57,957 bases of DNA from Betaproteobacteria bacterium (GCA_009780885.1 WQZF01000007.1:1-57957); one strand, 5' to 3'; positions 34,980 through 45,418 are shown, counted from the first letter of the stretch. Translations and numbers: made by a program. The notes: generated by a model not told the origin, from the letters alone.

Positions 34980-36359
34980 ATGTCGCAAACCTCTTCGCAA
35001 AGCATGCGGATCCTGCTCGATCAAAGCGAGATTCCGACCCACTGGTATAACGTCGCCGCCGATTTGTCGACGCCGCCTGCGCCGCCGCTCGGCCCGGACG
35101 GGAAGCCGGTTTCGGTCGAGAAGATGGCGGAAATCTTTCCGATGAATATTCTCGAACAGGAAATGAGCCTTGAGCGCTGGCTGCCGATTCCCGAAGAGGT
35201 GCGGCAGATTTACGCGCTCTGGCGTCCCGCGCCGCTGTGCCGCGCGACGCGGCTGGAAGCGATGCTGAAAACGCCAGCGAAAATTTTCTACAAGAACGAG
35301 AGCGTCTCGCCCGCCGGCTCGCACAAGCCGAATTCGGCGGTGGCGCAAGCCTGGTTCAACCACGCCGCCGGAATCCGCCGGATGACGACCGAGACCGGAG
35401 CGGGGCAGTGGGGGTGTTCGCTCGCCTTCGCGGGGCAGATGTTCGGTATCGAGGTGCGCATCTATATGGTGCGGGTGAGCTACGACCAGAAGCCGTTTCG
35501 CCGTTCGATGATGCGCACCTGGGGCGCGGAAGTGTTTGCCAGCCCAAGCGAGTTGACACAGTCCGGACGCATGGCGCTGGCGCAGGATCCGAATTCCGAA
35601 GGTTCGCTCGGCCTGGCGATTTCGGAAGCAGTCGAGGAGGCGGCCTCGCGCGCCGATACGACCTACGGCCTGGGTTCGGTGCTGAATCATGTCGTTTTGC
35701 ATCAGACGATCATCGGGCTGGAGGCGAAAAAGCAATTCGAGAAGATCGGGCTTTATCCTGACATCATCATCGGCCCCTGCGGAGGAGGCTCTTCCTTCGG
35801 CGGAATCGCCTTTCCTTTCCTTGCCGACCGTGCCGCTGGCGACAAGCGCGCAAACAACCTGCGCTGCATCGCCGTCGAGCCGACTTCGTGCCCGACGCTG
35901 ACGCGCGGCGCCTACGCCTACGATTTCGGCGACGCTTCCGGCTATACGCCGATGATGAAGATGTTTACCCTCGGGCACGATTTCATGCCGCCCGGAATCC
36001 ATGCCGGTGGGTTGCGTTATCACGGCGCTTCGCCGCTGATTTCGCAGCTTGTGCGCGAGAAGCTGGTCGAGCCGGTCGCGGTGCCGCAGCTTGCGACCTT
36101 CGAGGCGGGCACCCAGTTCGCCTGCGCCGAGGGGATTATTCCCGCGCCGGAATCGTGCCACGCGATCCGCGCCGCAATCGACGAAGCCTTGCGGTGCAGG
36201 GAGACGGGCGAGGAGAAAGTCATTCTCTTCAACCTCACCGGCCACGGCCATTTCGATATGGCGGCCTACGACCGCTATTTCTCCGGCGCGCTTGAGGATT
36301 ACGAGTACCCGGCGGCGGCCATTGCCGCGTCGCTGGCGCATCTGCCCAAGGTCGGCTGA
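34980..36359 (+). CDS. TrpB2-type tryptophan synthase beta-like enzyme
   Basis: A 459-residue fold-type II PLP enzyme. The PLP lysine is in PAGSHKPNSA, after TRLEAMLKTPAKIFYKNES; the phosphate-binding glycines are PCGGGSSFGG. The long N-terminal extension (about 80 residues) and LPIPEEVRQIYALWRPAPL mark the TrpB2 rather than the TrpB1 group. TrpB2 makes tryptophan from indole and serine, often without TrpA. No trpA is near, so an indole-salvage role is possible. The upstream region holds AT-rich copy 3. Confidence 0.88.
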   Translation: MSQTSSQSMRILLDQSEIPTHWYNVAADLSTPPAPPLGPDGKPVSVEKMAEIFPMNILEQEMSLERWLPIPEEVRQIYALWRPAPLCRATRLEAMLKTPAKIFYKNESVSPAGSHKPNSAVAQAWFNHAAGIRRMTTETGAGQWGCSLAFAGQMFGIEVRIYMVRVSYDQKPFRRSMMRTWGAEVFASPSELTQSGRMALAQDPNSEGSLGLAISEAVEEAASRADTTYGLGSVLNHVVLHQTIIGLEAKKQFEKIGLYPDIIIGPCGGGSSFGGIAFPFLADRAAGDKRANNLRCIAVEPTSCPTLTRGAYAYDFGDASGYTPMMKMFTLGHDFMPPGIHAGGLRYHGASPLISQLVREKLVEPVAVPQLATFEAGTQFACAEGIIPAPESCHAIRAAIDEALRCRETGEEKVILFNLTGHGHFDMAAYDRYFSGALEDYEYPAAAIAASLAHLPKVG

Positions 36360-36378
36360 TTTCGTCCGGAGAACAACG

Positions 36379-37128
36379 ATGTCATTGCGGCGGCTGCGTC
36401 CCTTCGTATTGCTGCTTGTCGCCGCCAATATTGTGTTGTTCGCCTGGGGGAACGGTTATTTCGGCGCGGCATCCTCGCCGGAGGCCGGGAACCTGCGCCA
36501 GGAGGTTCACCCGGAACGATTGATCATCGTCGGCAATGAAGCAGGCGGCGCTGCTCCGGCGCCCGCCGCTCCTTCCGAAACGGCTCCGCCGCCAGCGCCT
36601 CCGGATGAGAAGGCTTCTGCGGAAGAGCAAGCGCCCACCGTGCCTTCTCCGTCCGCGAAATGCCTGGCCTGGTACCGGCTTTCGGATGCGAATGTGAAGC
36701 GCATCAGCTCCCTGCTCAAAAGCAAGCACCCCTCGCTCAAGCTTGTCACCAGTACGAACAGCGCGGTGGCGACCTGGTGGGTTTATATCCCGCCGCTGCC
36801 CAACCGCGCGGCAGCGGAAAAGAAGGCGGTAGAACTGAAGGAACTCGAGGTGCCGGAATACTTCATCGTCCAGGAAGAAGGGCCGCGCCATTATGCAATT
36901 TCACTCGGGATTTTTTCCAACGAGTCCGCCGCGCGGGAACGCCTGAAGGAGTTGCAGAACAAGGGAGTGCGCAGCGCCCGCATCGGTCCTCGCAGTTTTC
37001 ATGAGGGACCGGCAAAAACGGTCGAGGCGCGCGGCAACGCGGAAACCGTCGAGGCCGCGCGCAATTCCGCAAATGCTCTCTCGCCGCCCTTGCACGCAAG
37101 CGCGTGCGAGGAGGCGGGGGAACACTGA
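36379..37128 (+). CDS. SPOR-domain membrane protein
   Basis: A 249-residue protein with an N-terminal membrane anchor (FVLLLVAANIVLFAWGNGYF, about residues 9-28), a Pro/Ala-rich linker (about 58-95) and a C-terminal SPOR-like domain (WVYIPPLPNRAAAEKKAVEL, then HYAISLGIFSNESAARERL). SPOR domains bind denuded septal peptidoglycan. Start at ATG 36379, 19 bases after the trpB-like stop. The tail after residue 215 is low-complexity. A cell-division role is inferred from the domain and from zapD nearby. Confidence 0.75.
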   Translation: MSLRRLRPFVLLLVAANIVLFAWGNGYFGAASSPEAGNLRQEVHPERLIIVGNEAGGAAPAPAAPSETAPPPAPPDEKASAEEQAPTVPSPSAKCLAWYRLSDANVKRISSLLKSKHPSLKLVTSTNSAVATWWVYIPPLPNRAAAEKKAVELKELEVPEYFIVQEEGPRHYAISLGIFSNESAARERLKELQNKGVRSARIGPRSFHEGPAKTVEARGNAETVEAARNSANALSPPLHASACEEAGEH

Positions 37129-37154
37129 TTTTCCCGATTTCACCGCAAATACCT

Positions 37155-37766
37155 ATGTTCATCATCGGACTCACCGGCGGCATCGGCAGCGGCAAAAGCA
37201 CCGTTGCTGCGGGCTTTGCTGCGCTTGGCGTCGAGGTCGTCGATACCGACGCCATCGCCCACGAGTTGAGCACGCCGGGCGGCGCGGCAATTCCGGCCTT
37301 GCGCGCGGCCTTCGGCGACCGCGTCCTGCGCGCCGACGGCGGGCTCGATCGCCCGGCGATGCGCAGCCTCGTTTTTTCCGACCGGGAAGCAAGAAGGAAA
37401 CTGGAAAATATCCTGCATCCGATGATCAAGCAGGAAGCGCTGCGCCGCTGCGCTGCCGCCTCCAGCCCTTATGTCCTGTTGATGGCGCCCCTGTTGATCG
37501 AGACCGGGAATTACCGGGCGGATTGCCGTCGCATCCTGGTCGTCGATTGTGGCGAGGCGGTCCGGCGGCAACGCGTCGCCGCCCGCGACGGGCTGTCGGC
37601 AGCGGAAATCGACGCGGTGATCGCCAGCCAGGCTACCCGCGATGAGCGCCTGCGCGCCGCCGACGACACCATCGGCAACGAGGGCGACCGGCAAGCCCTG
37701 GAAGCGCAAATCTCGGCGCTGCACCGGCGTTATCTGGAAGAGGCAGCCTTGTCATCCGGAAGATGA
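37155..37766 (+). CDS. coaE: Dephospho-CoA kinase
   Basis: A 203-residue P-loop kinase that catalyses the last step of CoA synthesis. MFIIGLTGGIGSGKSTVAAG holds Walker A; VVDTDAIAHEL and LENILHPMI are the CoA-site motifs. Start at ATG 37155 gives the family N-terminus. Typical betaproteobacterial order is pilD-coaE-zapD-yacG; here pilD is absent upstream and yacG is missing downstream. Confidence 0.94.
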   Translation: MFIIGLTGGIGSGKSTVAAGFAALGVEVVDTDAIAHELSTPGGAAIPALRAAFGDRVLRADGGLDRPAMRSLVFSDREARRKLENILHPMIKQEALRRCAAASSPYVLLMAPLLIETGNYRADCRRILVVDCGEAVRRQRVAARDGLSAAEIDAVIASQATRDERLRAADDTIGNEGDRQALEAQISALHRRYLEEAALSSGR

Positions 37767-37889
37767 CTTTGAGGGAGATAGGCAAGGTGTTCGATTTTTG
37801 GGGAGTCGCCTGCTCCGATGCGGGTTGAGCTTTCCCTGAAAATACTTCAGAATCGAAAGAATTTTTTCCAACACGGGCGCTGCGGCGGC

Positions 37890-38648
37890 ATGATTACTTA
37901 CGAATACCCCTTCAATGAGCGCACACGCACCTTGCTGCGCCTTGAGGATCTGTTCGAGAAGGTCGCCTACTTCATGCGCAAGGAAGAGGCGTATGAGCAT
38001 CATGTGGCGCTCACTACCCTGTTCGAGATCCTGGAAATTTCCGGACGCTCCGATTTCAAGATGGATTTGATCCACGAACTGGAGCGCCAGCGCCAGACAT
38101 TGCAGGCATTTCGCAATAACCCGGAAATCTCGGAAGAAGTGCTCTCCCGCGCCCTGGCCGAAATCGAACAGGCTTCCGCCGCGCTGCTCACCCTGTCGGG
38201 AAAGATCGGCCAGCAGCTAAAGGAAAACGAGTGGCTGATGGGAATCAAGAACCGCGCCGGCATCCCCGGCGGCGTCTGCGAATTCGATCTCCCGTCCTAC
38301 CATTACTGGCTCCACCGCCCGGTGGAAATGCGCCAGGCCGCGCTTTCTTCCTGGCTGCAATCGCTGAATCCGCTCTGGAGCACCCTGTCGATCATCCTGA
38401 GATTGCTGCGCGCCAGCGGGAATACCGAAACCTATATCGCGAAAAAAGGCGCCTTCCAGCTTGTTCTGGGCGGCAGCAGCACCGCCCAGATGGTGCGCAT
38501 TTTCCTCGCCCCGGAAATTCCCTATATTCCGGAAATCAGCGCGAATCGCTATGCGTTCAACATTCGCTTTACGACTTCCGACAGCAGCCTCCGCTCGCGT
38601 CCGTGCGACGCCGATGTCGGGTTTGAAATGACCTTCTGCGCGCTTTGA
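37890..38648 (+). CDS. zapD: Cell division protein ZapD
   Basis: A 252-residue cytoplasmic protein that bundles FtsZ filaments at the Z-ring. MITYEYPFNERTRTLLRLED is the conserved start, ISGRSDFKMDLIHELERQRQ the helical domain, and LPSYHYWLHRPVEMRQ the beta domain surface. Start at ATG 37890, not the longer frame from 37818. It is convergent with hemL; only 8 bases separate the stops. Confidence 0.93.
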   Translation: MITYEYPFNERTRTLLRLEDLFEKVAYFMRKEEAYEHHVALTTLFEILEISGRSDFKMDLIHELERQRQTLQAFRNNPEISEEVLSRALAEIEQASAALLTLSGKIGQQLKENEWLMGIKNRAGIPGGVCEFDLPSYHYWLHRPVEMRQAALSSWLQSLNPLWSTLSIILRLLRASGNTETYIAKKGAFQLVLGGSSTAQMVRIFLAPEIPYIPEISANRYAFNIRFTTSDSSLRSRPCDADVGFEMTFCAL

Positions 38649-38656
38649 CGCGCAAT

Positions 38657-39943
38657 CTACCTCCGGGCCTTCGAGAAATACGCGTCCGCTGCCGCCAGCG
38701 TGGCCGCAATATCGCTTTCTTCGTGCGCTGCCGAAACAAAGCCCGCTTCATACGCGGAAGGGGCAAAATAATGACCGGCATCGAGCATCGCATGAAAGAA
38801 GCGGTTGAACGCTTCCTTGTCGCACGACATTACTTCCGCATAACTCTCCGGGCAGTGTTCGGCAAAATACAGGCCGAACATTCCGCCCACGCTTTGCGCC
38901 GAAAAGCGGATGCCATGCCGTTTGGCGCTCTCGTTGAGGCCGTCGACAAGCTGGCGGGTGCGCTTTTCCAGCGCCTCGTAGAAGCCCGGCGCCGAAATTC
39001 CGTCAAGCGTCGCCAATCCGGCTGCCACCGCCACCGGATTGCCCGAAAGTGTGCCGGCCTGATATACCGCCCCCAGAGGAGCGATATGTTCCATCAGCTC
39101 GCGCCGCCCTCCGAACGCCGCTACCGGCATTCCTCCGCCGATGACCTTGCCCAGGGTGAGCAGGTCCGGCTCGATTCCGTAGAGTCCCTGCGCTCCGCGC
39201 GGCCCAACCCTGAAGCCCGTCATCACTTCGTCGAAAATCAGCACCGCGCCATGGCGGGTGCATAAATCGCACGCGGCCTGCAAAAATCCGGGGCGCGGCG
39301 CGACAAGATTCATGTTTCCCGCCACCGGCTCGACGATCAACGCGGCAACACGATCCGCATGTTCCGCGAACGCCCGTTCGAGTCCTTCGGTGTCGTTATA
39401 GTCGAGCACCAGGGTGTGCCGCGCCAGATCGTCGGGAACGCCCCCCGAGGAAGGATGCCCGAAGGTCAGCAGGCCGGATCCCGCCTTTACCAGCAGGCTG
39501 TCGGAATGCCCGTGGTAACAGCCCTCGAACTTGATCAGCAGGTCGCGCCCGGACGCGCCGCGCGCCAGGCGGATCGCGCTCATCGTCGCCTCGGTTCCGG
39601 AAGAGACCAGGCGCACCATTTCCATGCACGGCAGCAACGCGCACAGGCGTTCGGCCATTTCGACCTCAAGCGCCGTCGGCGTGCCAAAGGAAAGTCCGCG
39701 CGCTGCCGTGTCCTGCACCGCGCGAATCACATTCGGGTGTGCGTGCCCGAGGATCAGCGGCCCCCAGGATCCGACATAGTCGGTATAGCGTTTTCCGTCT
39801 TCATCCCAGACGTGCGCGCCGCGCCCTTCACGCAGAAAAGGGGGAATGCCTCCGACGGAACGGAAAGCGCGGACGGGAGAATTGACCCCCCCTGGAATGC
39901 GACGCTGCGCAGCGTCGAATAGTGCCTGATTACGGGATGTCAT
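38657..39943 (-). CDS. hemL: Glutamate-1-semialdehyde 2,1-aminomutase
   Basis: A 428-residue PLP aminotransferase-fold enzyme that makes 5-aminolevulinate for haem. [19 protein letters not shown] is the diagnostic N-terminus, [12 protein letters not shown] binds PLP and [18 protein letters not shown] contains the Schiff-base lysine. Part of the minus-strand set thiD-thiE-hemL, starting 9 bases after the thiE stop. Confidence 0.95.
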   Translation of the reverse strand: MTSRNQALFDAAQRRIPGGVNSPVRAFRSVGGIPPFLREGRGAHVWDEDGKRYTDYVGSWGPLILGHAHPNVIRAVQDTAARGLSFGTPTALEVEMAERLCALLPCMEMVRLVSSGTEATMSAIRLARGASGRDLLIKFEGCYHGHSDSLLVKAGSGLLTFGHPSSGGVPDDLARHTLVLDYNDTEGLERAFAEHADRVAALIVEPVAGNMNLVAPRPGFLQAACDLCTRHGAVLIFDEVMTGFRVGPRGAQGLYGIEPDLLTLGKVIGGGMPVAAFGGRRELMEHIAPLGAVYQAGTLSGNPVAVAAGLATLDGISAPGFYEALEKRTRQLVDGLNESAKRHGIRFSAQSVGGMFGLYFAEHCPESYAEVMSCDKEAFNRFFHAMLDAGHYFAPSAYEAGFVSAAHEESDIAATLAAADAYFSKARR

Positions 39944-39952
39944 TGGGATTCC

Positions 39953-40612
39953 TCATGGGTTGAACAGTGATTGATAGGCGGCGGCGCGCGCTTCGGGCCG
40001 CGCCGCCAGGAAAAGATCGCTGGATACCGCCAGCAGCGAGGCTCCGGCGCGCAACAACTCCGGCGCATTTTCCAGCGTAATTCCGCCGATGGCGCAGATT
40101 GCGGGCGCGGCACGATCGAAGCCACCGGCGCGAAAGCTGGACAGGACTTCCAGCGGAGCCAGTTCCGCCTCCGGTTTCGTCGGAGAAGGAAAAAAAGCGC
40201 CGAAGGCTACATAATCCGCCCCTGCCTCCGCCGCCCTGCGCGCGCGCGCCGGATCGGCATGGCATGTCGCTCCCAACAGCTTTCCTTCGCCCAACGCGCG
40301 GCGCGCAACGGCCAGATCTCCATCCCCGACGCCGAGATGCACGCCGTCCGCGCCTGTTGCCAGCGCCAGCGCAAGATCATCGTTGATGATAAGACGAGCG
40401 CCATGCTCACGGCAACAATCCAAAAGCCGTGCTGCCAGCGCCTCACGCTGTCGTGGAGTGCGCCCGCTCTTGTCGCGGTACTGGAGCATCCGGACTCCGC
40501 CATTCAGAAGCTTTCCGGTCAATGCAAGCAGCAGGGTTTCGTCGTCCAGTTGCGGGGTAATCGCGTACAGCCCGCGCAGTACTGCGCCGTAGCTTGCGTC
40601 ACTCGGATTCAT
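39953..40612 (-). CDS. thiE: Thiamine-phosphate synthase
   Basis: A 219-residue TIM-barrel enzyme that joins HMP-PP and thiazole phosphate. VRMLQYRDKSG, LIINDDLALAL and GADGVHLGVGD are the phosphate and substrate motifs; CAIGGIT is the C-terminal phosphate loop. Start at ATG 40610-40612 (MNPSDASYG), which overlaps the thiD stop by 14 bases. Confidence 0.93.
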   Translation of the reverse strand: MNPSDASYGAVLRGLYAITPQLDDETLLLALTGKLLNGGVRMLQYRDKSGRTPRQREALAARLLDCCREHGARLIINDDLALALATGADGVHLGVGDGDLAVARRALGEGKLLGATCHADPARARRAAEAGADYVAFGAFFPSPTKPEAELAPLEVLSSFRAGGFDRAAPAICAIGGITLENAPELLRAGASLLAVSSDLFLAARPEARAAAYQSLFNP

Positions 40613-41435
40613 GAATCCTCGCCCTGAAAAAACGGTCAGGCACTCCTTGCCCCTTCCCCGGAAAAAACCCGGCATTCAATGTTTGCCAGGTGTATTCCTG
40701 CGCGTCCACAACCGCGTCGACCATGCCCTTTCCCCATGCCAGACCAGCCGCCGCCGCGCTGGCAAGCGTGCATCCCGATCCGTGAAAATCCCCGGCAAGC
40801 CGCCGCCATTCATCGCAACGCAGGAGTCCTTCCCGGCCATAGAGCCGATTGCTGACAAGCGAGGATTTTTCCGGTTCTTCATGGGTTCCCGTGATCAGGA
40901 CGTATTTGCATCCGTAGCCAAGCAGGTTTTCGGCGCACGCCGCCAGAGAAGCATCCTCCCTGCCAGAAAGACGCCGCGCTTCAATACTGTTGGGAGTCAA
41001 AAGGGTGACATGAGGAAGCAATCTTTCACACAGCACGGTTTTGATATCGCTGTCGGCCAGCCTGTCGCCGCGCCCGGAAGCAAGAACCGGGTCGAGCACC
41101 AGGGGCAGTTCCGGGTAGTCGGCAACGATGGCGGCAATCGCCTCGATGTTGGCGCGGCTGGCGAGGACTCCCACCTTGAACGCCGATACCGCAATATCCG
41201 CCAGCAAGGCGCGCGCCTGCGCCACGACACATTCCGCATCAACAGGAGAAATCGCGCTGACTCCCGATGTGTCCTGGACGGTAATTCCGGTCAGGACTGT
41301 CAAGGGATAACAACGCAGGGCCGCCAGGGTCATGATGTCCGCCTGGGCGCCCGCTCCACAGGAAGGGTCGCTGGCAGCAAAACTCAAAACCACGGGATAG
41401 GGGGAGTATTTGGAATGTCCGCAAGGGAAATTCAT
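40599..41435 (-). CDS. thiD: Hydroxymethylpyrimidine/phosphomethylpyrimidine kinase
   Basis: A 278-residue ribokinase-fold kinase that phosphorylates HMP-P for thiamine synthesis. VVLSFAASDPSCGAGAQADI has the substrate loop (Cys replaces the more usual Gly), GVSAISPVDAECV follows and the C-terminal DFHGSGCTLASA holds the catalytic anion hole. First gene of the thiD-thiE-hemL operon. The rubredoxin gene found next to thiD in related genomes is not present. Confidence 0.92.
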   Translation of the reverse strand: MNFPCGHSKYSPYPVVLSFAASDPSCGAGAQADIMTLAALRCYPLTVLTGITVQDTSGVSAISPVDAECVVAQARALLADIAVSAFKVGVLASRANIEAIAAIVADYPELPLVLDPVLASGRGDRLADSDIKTVLCERLLPHVTLLTPNSIEARRLSGREDASLAACAENLLGYGCKYVLITGTHEEPEKSSLVSNRLYGREGLLRCDEWRRLAGDFHGSGCTLASAAAAGLAWGKGMVDAVVDAQEYTWQTLNAGFFPGKGQGVPDRFFRARIHESE

Positions 41436-41763
41436 GTCATTTTTTGAGTAACAGGTAATTTAGCACGCATTTCAGGGGATATTTTTGGTACAAATCAACG
41501 AGCTTCGTTTAGAATTCAACAATCTGGATCAAGTTTTCAAGCGGTGAATATCGGCTACAGGACTGGGTGCGTCCGGCGGGTGTCAGGCAAATGGCGAGCC
41601 CGATGGATGTGCCGATAAGTTGAAATCTGGCGAATCATATGCCAGTTACTGTATAGTGCATAAGTTTTTCGTGCGTCGCCGCGTCGCTTCTGCTACAGAC
41701 CGGTGAATTGCCGCTGGTCTGTAAATGTGGAAGGTAGCGAAACAGAATTTGTGGGGGCAAAGT
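41436..41763 (+). promoter_or_regulatory. Leader region of the pilG operon with inverted repeat
   Basis: A 328-base divergent gap between thiD and pilG. TACAGACC (41694-41701) and GGTCTGTA (41716-41723) are perfect 8-base inverted arms 41 bases before the GTG start. TATAGT at 41652-41657 could be a -10 box but has no good -35 partner. No gene is supported here. Confidence 0.3.
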
Positions 41764-42150
41764 GTGGTTGATACAACCAATCTGAAAGACATCAAAGTGA
41801 TGGTCATTGACGATAGCAATACCATCCGTCGCAGTGCCGAAATTTTTTTGGTGCAGGCGGGGTGTCAGGTCTTGCTCGCAGGAGATGGTTTCGATGCGCT
41901 GGCAAAAGTCGCCGACCATCAGCCCGACGTTATTTTCTGCGACATCATGATGCCGCGCCTTGACGGCTATCAGACTTGTGCCCTGATCAAGAAAAATCCA
42001 CGCTTCCGGAATACTCCTGTCATCATGCTTTCCTCAAAGGACGGCCTTTTCGACCGGGCGCGCGGACGTATGGCCGGATCCGATCAATACCTGACCAAGC
42101 CTTTTACCAAGGACAGCCTTCTGCAAACGGTAGCAGCTTTCGTGCCCTGA
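41764..42150 (+). CDS. pilG: Twitching motility response regulator PilG
   Basis: A 128-residue single-domain CheY-like regulator. VMVIDDSNTIRRSAE, the phosphoacceptor in FCDIMMPRLDGYQTCALI and KPF at the end match PilG of Pseudomonas closely (PVIMLSSKDGLFD is near-identical). In the Chp system PilG is phosphorylated by ChpA and promotes pilus extension. GTG 41764 is preferred because GGGGG lies seven bases upstream and it gives the family length; ATG 41725 would add 13 residues. Confidence 0.92.
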   Translation: MVDTTNLKDIKVMVIDDSNTIRRSAEIFLVQAGCQVLLAGDGFDALAKVADHQPDVIFCDIMMPRLDGYQTCALIKKNPRFRNTPVIMLSSKDGLFDRARGRMAGSDQYLTKPFTKDSLLQTVAAFVP

Positions 42151-42221
42151 CATTGACCCGCCCTTTGCATGAATCGGCGTTCCGGTATGGATATACATCT
42201 GTAAATTGGAGTAATCAGTAG

Positions 42222-42584
42222 ATGCTTATCAAAAAAATTCTCGTTGTGGACGATTCCCCTACGGAACGGTATTTCATGGTTGATCTTCTAACAAAGTCCG
42301 GATACGAGGTTATCGTGGCGCAAAACGGAGAAGAAGGCATCGCGAAAACCAAGGAGGAACTTCCCGATCTGGTTCTGATGGATGTGGTCATGCCAGGTCT
42401 GAACGGTTATCAGGCAACCCGTACCCTGACCCGGGATGAGCGTACCAAAAACATTCCCATTGTATTTTTGACTTCGAAAAACCAAGAAACTGATAAAATC
42501 TGGGGACTGCGCCAAGGCGCACAGGATTATCTGGTAAAACCAATCAACGGCGCCGAATTGCTGGCCAAGATCGCCGCCCTTTAA
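42222..42584 (+). CDS. pilH: Twitching motility response regulator PilH
   Basis: A 120-residue CheY-like regulator: ILVVDDSPTERYFMVDLL, MDVVMPGLNGYQATR with the phosphoacceptor Asp, FLTSKNQETDKIWGLRQGA and YLVKPI. The phrase DKIWGLRQGAQDYLVKP is typical of PilH, which counters PilG output in the family. 71 bases after pilG. Confidence 0.93.
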   Translation: MLIKKILVVDDSPTERYFMVDLLTKSGYEVIVAQNGEEGIAKTKEELPDLVLMDVVMPGLNGYQATRTLTRDERTKNIPIVFLTSKNQETDKIWGLRQGAQDYLVKPINGAELLAKIAAL

Positions 42585-42603
42585 AACACGACCCCCTTCC
42601 TAC

Positions 42604-43119
42604 ATGGCGCGCAAAAAACTTAACCTGAGGGAATTCCAGGAACGCCTTTCCGCCCATCTGGCCAGCGCAGCCGAGGGTGAGAGGGTTGCTGCGCTGCTTG
42701 GTGTACAGGCGGGAAACACCCGCTGGTTGGTTGACCTTTCGGATTCGGGCGAGGTTGTCCCCCTTCCTTCTCTCTCGACAGTCCCTTTGACGCAGCCGTG
42801 GTTTGTCGGCATTGTCAATATTCGCGGAAACCTGTATGCAGTGACGGATTTCTCCGCGTTCCAGGGGAAGGAAAGTACGGTTCTCACTCCCGCTTCGCGC
42901 TTGCTTCTGGTCGGTATCCGCCATGCAAGCAATGCCTCGCTGCTTGTCTCCAGAATTTTGGGATTGAAAAAGGTCGATGCGTTCACCCAACTCCCCGACG
43001 ATGAGCAGGCTCCGGTCTGGGGAAGGCAAAATTTTGTCGATAGTGAAGGATTGCAATGGAAAAAACTCGACGTGGCCCAGCTTTTTGCCGACCCCGCGTT
43101 CATGGAAATCAGCGCATGA
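42604..43119 (+). CDS. pilI: CheW-like adaptor PilI
   Basis: A 171-residue CheW-domain protein. RWLVDLSDSGEVVPLPSLST and TQPWFVGIVNIRGNLYAVTD are the CheW core (NIRG motif). It should couple PilJ to the ChpA kinase. 19 bases after pilH; the gap to pilJ is 75 bases. Confidence 0.92.
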   Translation: MARKKLNLREFQERLSAHLASAAEGERVAALLGVQAGNTRWLVDLSDSGEVVPLPSLSTVPLTQPWFVGIVNIRGNLYAVTDFSAFQGKESTVLTPASRLLLVGIRHASNASLLVSRILGLKKVDAFTQLPDDEQAPVWGRQNFVDSEGLQWKKLDVAQLFADPAFMEISA

Positions 43120-43194
43120 TCCGAAAAAGCGCGATGTCTGATCTGAATTTTTATTTAACCTGACTTATATAGCCCGCCTGACTGGAGATGCGCC

Positions 43195-45396
43195 ATGGCG
43201 TTTACCCTGAAATCGTCCTCTTCGAAGAAAAAGGATTCCGTATCGGTTTCGGCGCTCTTTGCACCGACCATCGCTGCGGATACCGATGACTCCGGGAAGA
43301 AACCTCAATCTTCGCTGATGGGCTTCGGACGGCTGGATCGCTATCCGATCAAGAAACAGTTCCAGATACTGGGGGGCTTGTTTGCCCTCCTTATCGTTGC
43401 GCTGTCCATCGTTTTCTTTTCGATTGGTCGAGGCGCCAGCCACAACACTGCCTATGTTTCGGCAACCGGCGAATTGCGCGTGCTCTCGCAACAGCTTGCC
43501 AGAGACACTGCGCGCGCCTTGCTGGGGGATTCCGCATCCTTCGAACAGATCAAGAAAACAACCGAGAAATATTCGGGGATATTGCACACTTTGACATCCG
43601 GCGGGCAACTGAGCACTACCAATGTTCCTCCTTCGCCCGAGGGCATACAGCCGAAGATCAGCGCACTGGCCAACCAATGGGAAACCGTCAAGAAACATGC
43701 CTATGCGTTCGGGGTCAATGAGCAGAGCCTGATCAATCTGAACCAGAATGCTGCCACCATCAGCAGTAAAAATACGCAACTTCTCGAACTGACGGAACAG
43801 CTCATCACCGAACAGCAGAAATCCAGTGCTTCCCCGCGCGAAATTGCCGTCACCTATAACATGACGATGCTTACGCAACGGATTGCCAAAAATGCCACCA
43901 TCCTGTACATGAGCGACACGATACGGCCTGATATTTCGCTGATTCTCCAACAGGACATTAACGCTTTCGGAAACACGTTGGCAGTGTTGGACAGCGGAGG
44001 AACTCTCCAGGTTTCCCTTTTCGACAAGAGTGAAGAAACCTTCCATATCAATGCCCCGACGACGCCCGAGGCACGAAGGATTCTGAAAGAGTTGCAGACG
44101 CTGTTTGCAGAGCAAAAAGCGGCTGCAGACAACATCTACAACACGATTTACATCCTGGTCAACGTGAAACAGGATGGGCGCAGCATCGCCCAGCAGAGCG
44201 ACAAACTGCTCGAACAGGCCGATGACCTCGGCACGGCCTACTATCAGACGGGGTTCAATAACGCATTTAATTCCCTGTTGGTCGGCGGACTGACGGCGTT
44301 GATCCTGGTTGTTATCATCCTGATGTTGCGCGCCTACCTGAAGGACGTTCAGCGCCGCACTGAAGAATCGGAACAAACCCGCAAGGAAACCGAGCGCCTC
44401 AACCGGCAGAACCAGGATGCCATCCTGCGTCTGATGAATGAACTCGGAGACCTTGCCGACGGAGACCTTACCGTCATCGCCACCGTGTCGGAAGACATTA
44501 CCGGCGCGATTGCCGACTCGATCAACTACACGATCGAAGAACTGCGCATTCTCGTCGGACGAATCAACGACGCTGCCGGTCGCGTTACCCAGGCCACGGA
44601 AATGGCGCAGCAGAACTCCGAAGAACTGCTCGCTGCGGCCGAAAAACAATCGCACGAAATCCAGGAGGCCGGTCGCTCGGCGCTGGATATGGCGCGCTCG
44701 ATGAACCAGGTTTCCAGCAACGCCAAACAGTCCGCCCAGGTTGCGCGGCAATCGCTTGCTGCTGCGGAAAAAGGCTCGCAGGCCGTAGAGGATTCGATCA
44801 AGGGCATGAACGAGATCCGCGAGCAGATCCAGGAAACATCGAAGCGGATCAAGCGCCTCGGCGAATCCTCGCAGGAAATCGGCGAAATTGTGGAACTGAT
44901 TTCGGACATTACCGAACAAACCAACGTGCTGGCCCTGAACGCCGCAATCCAGGCGGCTTCCGCAGGCGATGCCGGGCGCGGGTTCACTGTCGTTGCCGAG
45001 GAAGTGCAGCGCCTGGCGGAGCGCTCCGGCGAGGCCACAAAACAGATCGCCGCAATCGTCAAGACCATTCAGACCGATACCCAGGATGCCGTTTCCGCGA
45101 TGGAGCAATCAACTCGCGGAGTGGTTGCCGGCGCCAAGCTTTCCGATGCTGCCGGGCAGGCTCTGGCTGAGATCAGTGAGGTTTCGCATAGCCTTGCCAA
45201 TCTTATCGAAACCATTTCGAGCGCAACCCAGCAGCAGGCCCGTTCCGCTTCCGGCGTCGCTACCAGAATGCAGGACATCCTGAAAATTACGGAGCAAACC
45301 ACCGCCGGTACGCAACGTACGGCTGAAGCCGTAGGAGAACTTGCCAATCTGGCAACCGAACTCAAGGGATCAGTTGCCGGCTTCAAGGTGGCTTGA
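43195..45396 (+). CDS. pilJ: Methyl-accepting chemotaxis protein PilJ
   Basis: A 733-residue inner-membrane receptor. First membrane segment about residues 58-80 ([19 protein letters not shown]), a 280-residue periplasmic PilJ-type region, second segment about 361-380 ([18 protein letters not shown]), HAMP, and a cytoplasmic signalling hairpin with [17 protein letters not shown] (about 570-586). In Pseudomonas PilJ senses surface contact through pili. No clear C-terminal NWETF tether. Confidence 0.93.
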   Translation: MAFTLKSSSSKKKDSVSVSALFAPTIAADTDDSGKKPQSSLMGFGRLDRYPIKKQFQILGGLFALLIVALSIVFFSIGRGASHNTAYVSATGELRVLSQQLARDTARALLGDSASFEQIKKTTEKYSGILHTLTSGGQLSTTNVPPSPEGIQPKISALANQWETVKKHAYAFGVNEQSLINLNQNAATISSKNTQLLELTEQLITEQQKSSASPREIAVTYNMTMLTQRIAKNATILYMSDTIRPDISLILQQDINAFGNTLAVLDSGGTLQVSLFDKSEETFHINAPTTPEARRILKELQTLFAEQKAAADNIYNTIYILVNVKQDGRSIAQQSDKLLEQADDLGTAYYQTGFNNAFNSLLVGGLTALILVVIILMLRAYLKDVQRRTEESEQTRKETERLNRQNQDAILRLMNELGDLADGDLTVIATVSEDITGAIADSINYTIEELRILVGRINDAAGRVTQATEMAQQNSEELLAAAEKQSHEIQEAGRSALDMARSMNQVSSNAKQSAQVARQSLAAAEKGSQAVEDSIKGMNEIREQIQETSKRIKRLGESSQEIGEIVELISDITEQTNVLALNAAIQAASAGDAGRGFTVVAEEVQRLAERSGEATKQIAAIVKTIQTDTQDAVSAMEQSTRGVVAGAKLSDAAGQALAEISEVSHSLANLIETISSATQQQARSASGVATRMQDILKITEQTTAGTQRTAEAVGELANLATELKGSVAGFKVA

Positions 45397-45418
45397 AAAT
45401 CAGGGGAGCCAAGGTCTC

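Noticed and set aside
41652-41657. TATAGT as pilG promoter
   Set aside because: No acceptable -35 hexamer at 16-18 bases, so it is mentioned only within the leader description.
43165-45108. Minus-strand open frame of 647 codons opposite pilJ
   Set aside because: No recognisable domain; it mirrors the PilJ codons and has biased Gly/Leu/Arg content.
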